DNA of 62,000 bases, taken from Cristatella mucedo (Eukaryota > Bryozoa > Phylactolaemata > Cristatellidae). The notes under the pieces were generated by a model. The model saw nothing but the letters and a program-made list of their open reading frames with translations, ran no database searches and was not told the origin of the DNA. The position numbers and the translations under genes were made by a program. Location: assembly GCA_009760855.2 (NCBI GenBank), contig WPIO01000036.1, forward strand, positions 3,105,001 to 3,167,000, given 5' to 3'. Shown piece by piece: positions 53,842 through 62,000 of this stretch. Position 1 is the first letter of the stretch. Each line of letters begins with the position of its first letter.

Positions 53842-56800
53842 GTCTTCACTGGCTTGTCAGTCTGGACTCGATTGCTAATTGAGCTCATTGCTGCAAAGCT
53901 CGTGCAGCAATGAGGATTCTTGAGAAAAATCCGTACGACGACAAATGAACTGGGCTTGTCTAAGCAGGTGCAAATGAACTAGGCGGCATTAGCCGTGGTA
54001 TAGTAATGCTTCTACTTCTGAGATATGTTTATCATTAAAATGTTTTTAGTTTTGAACAAGTGGCTGTAAATCGAAGTAGGTGAGTCGTTGCGACTATCTC
54101 CTCTGGTTTCGTGGGTCACGAATTCGGCTCCTCAGCACATTACTTCCTATTACTTCGATATCGCCTTTTATCTGGTGTTTAATGTCATACATATAAGTCC
54201 TTCTTGACGGTTCGCAAAAATATTTTAATGTCTGCAAGTGTCTGATCTGAGCAGCGACTCTTTTTGAACTGTACTCGCCATGTGTCAGTGGCCTTGGCAG
54301 GCATTTGTATTTCTGTGCTGCCTGAACCAAAGATCCCCGACCTGTAGCACTAGCATGCTGTCATGGTGTACTTGAGGCTTTTGCCTCTGGCGAGGTACAG
54401 ACGAGCCGGGCTGAAGCTAACATTCTGCTAAATGTTGCCCACAGAGTCTGAGTTAATGGGCTAACAAGTGACACTCGGATGTATGTAGCTTTGTTGTGGC
54501 TGAGGAGGAGGCCTCGTTCAGGCACTGTGCATACTATCGATAACCAATTGATATGCTCCCATTGCTGTTTGTGCCTAAAAGGAGATACATATCTTCCAGG
54601 CTGCTATACATATGTTTCATCATTATCATTACTACTATTATCATAGCAAAACGGGCTTGATCATGAGGTTCGATGGCCGACTTCAGTGAAGTTATGAAGG
54701 AAGGCCAATCGAGAAAGAAGATAAATTAGCATGCGCCAGAGCAAGGTGACCAAGTAGTACAAAAGGTAGTGACTCTCCCAGAAAATCCCCGAGAGGCATG
54801 CTGCCCAACGTACACATGCACAGCGATTAGATGAAAGGGAGTGAATGATACTGCAGTGGGAGCAGCAGCAATCAAAATACGATAGAACACTACATCACAC
54901 TGTGCGAGAGATTCGAGGCAAATGACTAAAAAGCAGTAAAAAGAGATTCGAGTAAAAAAGACAGCAATCGTACAGCCGATGGAAGTGCGACCTGTTAAAA
55001 CTCAAAATGCAAAGGCTTTCAGACACTGCAACTGATCACGCACGCCAATCATTTCGTCCGAGATGAAGGTAAAGGTTAGCTGATCAAACAGCCTAGTTTA
55101 GGTGGTGGCAGAGGAGCCTTAGCAAGGCATGCCGGCACAGAGTAGCACATTGATAAAACAGCAACGTTGGCAAGCACCGGACGGTATCGCAGCCATGTCG
55201 TCAGACGTGCAGACGAAGCAATGCACAGGTGAGCTGAGCAGCGAGCTGACACAGCCAGCAGAGTGCATGCAACATGCAACTTGCATTAAACCTCGTGCAC
55301 GTACGCGAGCAAGATGTAGCGCATGCAGTTCTAATGCTGCTGTCGAAGCTGGCAACGACTTCAAATGAAGTAAATTAAACCGCTCGAGGAGTGCACCATA
55401 CACGGAGGCATCAATATACCTCGGAGAGAGTACAGCTAAAATGAAAGTGGGGCAGTGAATCGAAATGGCACCTGGGCATCGATGGGAGCACGACGGCCGG
55501 GCAGGTCACAAGCGCCGGCGGCTGAAACTCGTTTCATTCAGTCCTGCAAGCTGGTTCACCAGAGGCCAGCGCCTCGGGCAAGGCAGAGCGCAACGAAAGC
55601 GCAAAGCTTGATCATTCCCTTGACCATTTGAACCAGTCAAACAGGAAACCCTTCCGGCTTAATCGCCACGTGCTGTGTGAGCCCTTTTCTCCAAAAAGCA
55701 ACGATATAGCCTCTTTGTAAGTCAGGGGAGACTAGGCGGTCTCTCCTTTACACAAGCTGCTTCGACGAGAGCTGATCGTCGGCAGCACAAAGCACTCGCA
55801 ATCGTGAACGTCCGGCGAAATTCATACGAATGAGGCCAGGCCACTCGTTTTAATACGTAGGCGTGCATCTTATGTAGACTACCCTTCTTCGGGTGTCATG
55901 GCAGTCACCGGCAGGATTTCTTATATTTGGAAAAAATCAGACAGTGGAGAAATTACTATCGCATCGGAGCTCAACAAGCCTTCAAATTGGATCGACAGCA
56001 GTTTTTGCGATCAGGCATGAAACGGTCGCAGGGACTCAGCCCGACGAGCAAGCAGCCGTGATTGTGCTACGAAACGCATAGTAACGGAATGCCGTGGAAT
56101 GCGAGCACGAGCAGCAGCGGCAGCTGTGCAGCATGTGCTCTAGGGTCGTCGGACGTGGCCTCTTTCCTTGAACTTCATGTTAAACCCATCGTGAATTCAA
56201 TTTGTGTCACTTAACCAAGGCATGCTGACTGACAAAGGCAAACACCTTTCGAGCTATTATTTCAAGTTGCAGTGACACTGCTTCGAAGGAGTGCTCACAG
56301 TGGCACAACGTTATTTCAGATGTTCAATGACAACTGCAATAACAACTCAGACAAACTCCGTCATTCCTACTGAATAGGCTGCCCTGGGTCCGAGGGGGGA
56401 TCAAGAGGCAATGCGGCCATCTCCATTTCTCCATGAGCTCCAGGGCTCCTCATGGGCTAACCGGCAGCCATCCCAATAGATATTAACAATACTAAACAGG
56501 AGTTTTAAGCCTCTAATAGCAATTTAGGCCCTCCTGCACCCGGCAGTTGTAAGCAAACAAGCCTGCAATTCGTATTCACTCTATTTATCAACTGCTACAC
56601 ACATGTATTTTTGGGAATTCGCATACATTTTTCCATTCTCCACACTGTGCACACAGTGCTGGCCTTGGCCTTTACTTGTACTCGAGCCCCGCCACGTAAC
56701 CTAATTTCTAGCGATGTATGCATTTCAATTCGTAGTGATGGAATCAAATATCCACATGGCTGCTATATAGGCAGACAGATGGTCGAGACAACAGGGCCAT

Positions 56801-57532
56801 AAAAGCCAAAAGCCTTACAGAACAGATTTACTCTTGCGAAAAAGTGTTGCCCGCACATTCGACCAGGAAGCATGACCAATGAGGCTGTTGAAACAGCAGC
56901 CGTCTTTATAATCAGCTGTTCTGCAAAGGTTACACGAGCAAAACCCATTCCCAGAATGCTGAGTGTAATCCTCTGCTTTGTAAAAAGCAGACTGAGGCTG
57001 GCTGCAATCGGCATGAAGACCATGCTAGCTTGGCCTTGGCTGAGTGGCAAGGAGTCGCATTTTCAGACTCAGCTCCTCAGACCACAGTGCTCAATGCTAG
57101 TAGGGTAGCTGTGGGCGTGCATCTGCAGAGCAGCATAGTAACCAAGCATCGACGAATGCCTTCGCAAGACGGTAAAAAGTCACCGGCACAGAACTTGTGG
57201 TGTTGGGTTGCTGCACATTGGCTGAAACCGGAACTCTTTATCAAATTTCAGTCGTCATTAATCAGCATACATCCTCCAGCGTTGTCAACAACGGTGGCAC
57301 TCCCATAACATTAGCTCGGAGAGCTAATACATTGTTTCTGGTATCGGGCAGCAATTAACTGCATTGCCATGGCCGAGCACGATCCCTGATCTGTTCATCA
57401 TCAGAAAGATTTGGGATGCTCTCGCGCAAGGTTTACTATTAATCAAACATTCGAGTCTCCTTAGGAGATGTCTTGTTTCATTTGTTTGCACATTTCCAGT
57501 CAGTATGGTACACACTTATCTATCCGCCCCTC

Positions 57533-57535
<3 letters not shown>
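53840..57535. other. POLL intron, mostly unrecognised
   Basis: No exon found. A truncated SINE-A piece on the - strand lies at 55075-55135 ('agctgatcaaacagcctag', 'aggagccttagcaagg'). A LINE-tail-like piece lies at 54575-54645. Confidence 0.35.

Positions 57536-57621
<86 letters not shown>
57536..57621. repeat. (CT)n microsatellite
   Basis: A pure CT tract in the largest visible POLL intron. Confidence 0.95.
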
Positions 57622-57627
<6 letters not shown>

Positions 57628-58048
57628 CTGTATGTACAGCTGCACATGAAGATATATCAAGGTATAGATACATATATACATGTACATACAGGATGTATAC
57701 ATTTATATTTATACACATACATACCTAAACCTGCATATGTAGCTGAAAAATCAGTGGAATTTATCATGTGCTACACATTCCAAAGGGATATGTAGTGCTA
57801 GAACGAAAGAGGAATGTGAAAATGCCTCCTCCTTAAAAGTTGAATTAGTGACCTCTAAATCTCTTAGCGAGAGCCGTACAAACCATCGATTAAGACCGGT
57901 CTTGCTAAAGTGATCACATTTTCTAATTAACATGTATCCAGCACATTTAGCCCACACATCAACAGGTACAGATAAACATTAAACGAGAATGCTTTCATCT
58001 AAACATGCATCGTAGGCGTTTATACACGAAGTGGCTTAACATTATCAC

Positions 58049-58156
58049 CTCGTATGTTCTGATCTCCTTCTGACAACTCTTCAAAGCAGTTATAGCCTTC
58101 TGATAGCCAAACGCCCGCCACTTGTCAGCAGTGCTTTCATAGGCATCCACCATTTT
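58049..58156 (-). CDS. POLL: POLL exon (start of 8-kDa domain)
   Basis: This encodes KMVDAYESTADKWRAFGYQK, then AITALKSCQKEIRTYE. DKWRAxGYxKAIxALK is the first helix pair of the 8-kDa domain. Joining to the next exon gives RTYE-EALALPGIGKR, matching the family spacing. The acceptor is ttttag (complement right of 58156); the donor is GTGATA; 36 codons, phase 0 at both ends. In human pol lambda this segment follows the Ser/Pro-rich linker, so BRCT and linker exons should lie further right. Confidence 0.94.
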
Positions 58157-58311
58157 CTAAAATTATTTTCACATATGCATTTAATCAGTGAAAGCATGAG
58201 ACATGAGCAGAGGCTGTGCTGACTACGCCTAAATGGCACCAGAGGGAAATACGTGAGCTCGCATATACGCGCACACACACACATATGCATGCAGCACGGA
58301 TGCATGCGCAT

Positions 58312-58440
<129 letters not shown>

Positions 58441-59324
58441 TATACGCACATACACAGGCATATACACGCACGTACACAAAGGCATGCATACATGCTAACG
58501 GTAATTCAGCAGGAAGTATTCAGAAGTATCGAACCTGACAATCCAAGTACTCATTCCGTGTTAACAGTTAAAAACACAGCAATTGAGCAGCTTGAACTAC
58601 ATCACGGTGTACATACAGCAGTACTAGGTGATCTTAGGAAGTCTTACACCATCAAGCACACTAGGTATACACGATCACATCTTCAGTTTCCCTATAGCAT
58701 GTCATGCAAAATTCGCGTGCAGCTTTGACAATCCCTTCATCAGTCCGTGTGGATGGCTTGCTAGTTGAATAAGCACATGCAGGCAGGCAATCAACTCCAA
58801 TTCATGCGTGGAAGTACACAGTATTTCAAGGCTTGCACTGACATGGGTGCATGCGCACATCATGTACTCAGAAGGCTCTGCTCTGCACGAGGCTGTGCTC
58901 TCACAAGACTCTGCTCTGCAGGCTACTGTGCTGCCTACAGTTTACTTGCTTGCTAAACATATATTCGCATGCTTTGGCACAAGAAAGAAGTACAATAACA
59001 ACTAAAACAGAAATCTAATTAATGTCATCCTGCCGATCACGCAAATATTGCTTGCACTATGCACAAGCACAGTGACATTATTACAACAGCCCCCTCTGTT
59101 ATCATATATCGTAAAGTGTGCCTGAAACAAGCAGAAACTAAACAGAAGCAGTGCAAGACCGAGAAGTCATTAAAGTGCATATCGAAACGTCTGTCGGATA
59201 GAGAACTTCGGGCATTAGGTGCATAGAAGGAGCCAAAGGCGCTGCTCTCTGCTGGATTTTAGGTTGGTTAGGGACACAGCTAAATGGCCAGAGTCAGAAT
59301 ATATATGTATATTTTTTTCTTTGT
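58441..59324. other. POLL intron or upstream region, nothing recognised
   Basis: No BRCT-like exon found on the - strand. A short repeated word 'gctctgc' occurs at 58877-58920. Confidence 0.3.
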
Positions 59325-59450
59325 ATAGCGCTCCAAGAGAACTTCACTATTCAGGTGCTTCACGTATGCCTCGGGGCTCGAGCTCACGACCTCAGCCAGA
59401 CCTTGGTCGGGGCGAGCACCTTAACCGCTGTACCACACCAGCTCGGTGAG
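59325..59450 (-). repeat. SINE-B copy
   Basis: 'Tttgtatagcgctccaagagaacttcactattcaggtgcttcacg' tail and 'cggggctcgagctcacgacctcagcc' B box, head 'gagcaccttaaccgctgtaccac'. Confidence 0.78.
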
Positions 59451-60289
59451 CGGGTGGTAGGAGGGGAAACGTGAGGAGTCTCATTTTTTCAGATAGGTAC
59501 GCTGGAGCAAGAGAATCAGGGGACGCAGAAGTGTGTGACAGGAACGACAAGCCTGCGTGCAGCTTGACGGGAGCCTGCGTGCAGGTCGGAGAGAGGTAGC
59601 ATAACGCGGCACCTGCTGCATTCACTCCAGATAAGTATGGCTGCAGAGTTTTGCAGATTGAATTCTCCGAGGGTGCTATTCCAAGGTATTCTAAAATATA
59701 TGCAACATATTTTAAATATTTTTTAATTTGTTAAAATATTTACAATATGGGTTTTATTTCCTGTATAGTTGTCTTGCTGCACAGGCAGAAGACCACCAAG
59801 TAGGACTTACTGATGCACACATGGATTCACCACTGCATGGATTAATTTGGCCCAGAAAATTCATTACTTGTTAGTTTAAAGGAGGCAGCATTGACAGTAG
59901 AAAAAGGCAACACAATCAATCGACCCTAAATTAATAACTAGGATGGAGTGAACTCTGTCTCTGAGGTTTTTCAATGTGACACTCAGCTTACGGTGGCTTT
60001 CGGGAATGCAGTTCATGGCTCACATAGTGGCACATCACAGGAAGAGAGAAGCTGAGTAAGCGATGGGTCTACTAAATGGACAGCATGAAGAAGTGATGAT
60101 CTAGGGCTGCAGGGAGAGGCTTTGTCCTGATTAGCATCCAAAAATTAGTCCACATTGTTCAACATGATGCCATGGGGACACTGGTCTTATGCCCGATGAG
60201 CATAAGAGCCTGATGCCAGCCATTTGTCATCACAATCAACTGTCATCAATTGTCTCGAGCCAAAAGCCACTAATTTATTTTCACAAACC

Positions 60290-60850
60290 ACTCTTCACAA
60301 TAAAAGGAGGCTGAGGCCACCAGAAAGTGCAGCTAGGTGCAGTAGAGCTAAGACTGACTCACCTTTGAATACATCACTTCTCACTAATCTGCATTGGCTA
60401 CCCACCAAGTAGCGAATCAAATTCAAGGCTCTGTCAATCGCCTTAGGGTTTATACATTCTCTTGACTAGTCTACCAATCTGAAATACTTCCTAATCAGGC
60501 CTCCAGTGGCACCTGCTCTTTTGAGTTGGGTCGTTTGTTATGCCTCAAGTGTGCATCAAATACTTTGGAGACAGTGCCGACAATAGTTATGCTCACAAAG
60601 ACTAGAAATCACTACTGACGGACATAAAGTCAAATCCTTATTTGACGATATTAAAAAGAAGCTAAAACCTACCTGATCATCAGAACCTTAGCTCTATCCA
60701 TGTGAATTGCACTTCTTTTTTCCCCATTGAAATTGTGCAGGTTATAGCTGACCAATTGACATGCATCATTTCCATAATATATCAAGTGCCTAGAAAGAGC
60801 TTTTTTTCTCTTGAGGCACTACATAGATATTTTAAAATAATCACAGTAAT
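60290..60850 (+). mobile_element. LINE 3' fragment, old
   Basis: 'Tcactaatctgcattggctacccaccaagtagcgaatcaaat' (degenerate LHWLPxKQRI), 'ggagacagtgccgac' and the tail 'aagtgcctagaaagagc' plus 'tctcttgaggcactaca'. Confidence 0.7.
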
Positions 60851-61635
60851 ATTGATGTTTACTTTCACTATTAATATTAATATTACATTTTTTGCTCACG
60901 ACTTCTGCTCCACTGGCAGCCGCCACGGTAGCAGCATTCGTAATGAGACGACTAAAAGAAAATCAAGAAGTAAAAATGCAGGTATGAGACAGATTTAGTG
61001 ATTGAGTATTGACTTACATTAGCAGCACGCCTAGAATATTATATCGCAGAGGGATCCTGGGGAGCTGGCAAATGCCGTTGGCAAAAGCCACGACAACAGC
61101 TGTCATTTTCTGAGTCACAAAACACCAGTACCTGGAGCAGCTCTACCATTATTTTTGAAGTAAGTTTATGAAAAGCCAAAAGGCCAAGAAAATGGTTACA
61201 AGCCCTTGCCAGTAGCACATCATCGATCACAAGATCAATGCCAGCATTTTAGCTATAAGTACAGGGTTCCTTGCTGGGAGGCGTTTGGTCTGATAGCTGA
61301 TAATCGTGAGAAACTTGATGTTGAGATCCAGGATATAATGTCAATAAACCGCATATTCATTGCACCATACGTCAGCCGAATTCGAGGATATCGATTACTG
61401 ATTGCCTGAATTACTGGTTCTGTGGAGCCATGCAGGCAGAGAATAGTCATATGACATATAGAATAGCTCACTGGATAACTACACGTGACAGACCTGCAAG
61501 AGCTAGCACTGCAGATTAAGGGAGTTATTGGCCATAAACAAGATATAATATGTCACATCTAAGAAGAGAAAAACCCAAAAGCACCAGTAGCTAATCCATC
61601 TGGAAATGTGCCAGGGCCACATCCAACAAGGCCAT
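60851..61635. other. unannotated stretch
   Basis: Contains one short stretch resembling part of a BRCT domain on the - strand (about 61130-61230), which I rejected as an exon. No other signal. Confidence 0.3.
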
Positions 61636-61639
61636 ACCC

Positions 61640-62000
61640 ATAATAATAATAATGCACTTGATAAAGCGCCCTCAGACAAGTTAATCTCTTATTAGGAGCT
61701 TTACATTTGCGGCAAAGGGAAATGCGATTGAATGGTGAATACTATCATGCTTGACAAACAACATGAATAACATGGTTAGGGGTGACATGCACAGGGTCAG
61801 CATGCAAGTGCGGTTGGTGGCAGCATGCACAGTGTCAGCACGCATAAGCACATCAAGGACGAATCACAGGGACCCACTAAATGCTGTCCTAAATAGGTGT
61901 TTTTAAGTTCTATTTAAATGTGGTCAAGTCAGGGGATGTTCTGACGCAAGTCGGGAGGGAGTTCCAGGCTTTGGGAGCATTTGAACTAAATGCACGGTCT
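61640..62000 (-). mobile_element. LINE 3' fragment, young, running off the window
   Basis: An (ATT)n tail at the left, the hairpin tail, 'ggttaggggtgacatgcacagggtcagcatgcaa', 'cagggacccactaaatgctgtcc' and 'gggagttccaggctttgggagc'. It continues past the window edge towards the ORF. Confidence 0.9.

Larger units (their letters stand above)
41730..58156 (-). other. POLL: DNA polymerase lambda gene (six visible coding exons)
   Basis: Extent of the visible gene. Pol lambda is a family X nuclear polymerase that fills short gaps in base-excision repair and non-homologous end joining. The six exons (108, 180, 129, 169, 254 and 111 nt) join in frame into 951 nt: 316 residues plus stop. They cover the 8-kDa dRP-lyase domain, fingers, palm and thumb, about the last 55-60% of a typical pol lambda. 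Lambda rather than beta, mu or TdT is shown by FAERMPREEA, GVCRLPGG, FNRSMR and the C-terminal IPYR-P-ERDW motif. Introns run from 212 bp to 6.3 kb. Exons for the BRCT and Ser/Pro region were not found and should lie right of 58156, mostly beyond the window. One active-site position is unusual (His for Tyr). Confidence 0.95.

Noticed and set aside
61130-61235. BRCT-like peptide on the - strand (VIDDVLLARACNHFLGLLAF), tempting as a missing POLL exon
   Set aside because: An in-frame TAA lies just upstream, no acceptor AG lies between it and the peptide, and the conserved BRCT Trp is absent.

Overview
This is an animal (metazoan) nuclear genomic window. The genes are split by introns with GT/AG borders. 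Most of the DNA is LINE and SINE debris, microsatellites and minisatellites. There are no prokaryotic operons, rRNA genes or CRISPR arrays. I cannot name the species. A single-domain hexokinase, an L2/CR1-like LINE population and two tRNA-derived SINE families fit a non-vertebrate animal, but this is inference.

Two protein-coding genes can be read exon by exon, and they converge. (1) A hexokinase gene on the + strand: ten coding exons between 16528 and 32537 join in frame into 466 residues ending in a stop codon. Only the first coding exon with the start codon was not found. (2) DNA polymerase lambda (POLL) on the - strand: six coding exons between 58156 and 41730 join in frame into 316 residues covering the 8-kDa lyase domain and the fingers, palm and thumb, down to the natural C-terminus. 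The BRCT-containing N-terminal half was not found and probably lies upstream, to the right, mostly outside the window.

Layout. 1-8 kb is GC-rich with three minisatellites, including a 1.3-kb array of a 12-bp G-rich unit. Two hAT-type MITEs lie at 3.3-3.8 kb; one is a short copy of the SPIN ('space invader') family, with a target-site duplication. 8-16 kb is LINE/SINE debris, including a decayed reverse-transcriptase fragment at 10.4-11.4 kb. 16.5-32.5 kb is the hexokinase gene. 32.5-41.7 kb is the intergenic space between the two 3' ends, again LINE/SINE rich. 41.7-58.2 kb is POLL. 58.2-62 kb holds a CA repeat and LINE fragments.

The repeats form one system. The LINE 3' end carries a conserved stem-loop followed by (ATT)n. 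One SINE family (called SINE-B here) ends in a recognisable copy of that tail, as expected for a SINE mobilised by the LINE's reverse transcriptase. The other (SINE-A) carries a hairpin directly after its tRNA B box; in two copies different stem sequences remain perfectly paired.
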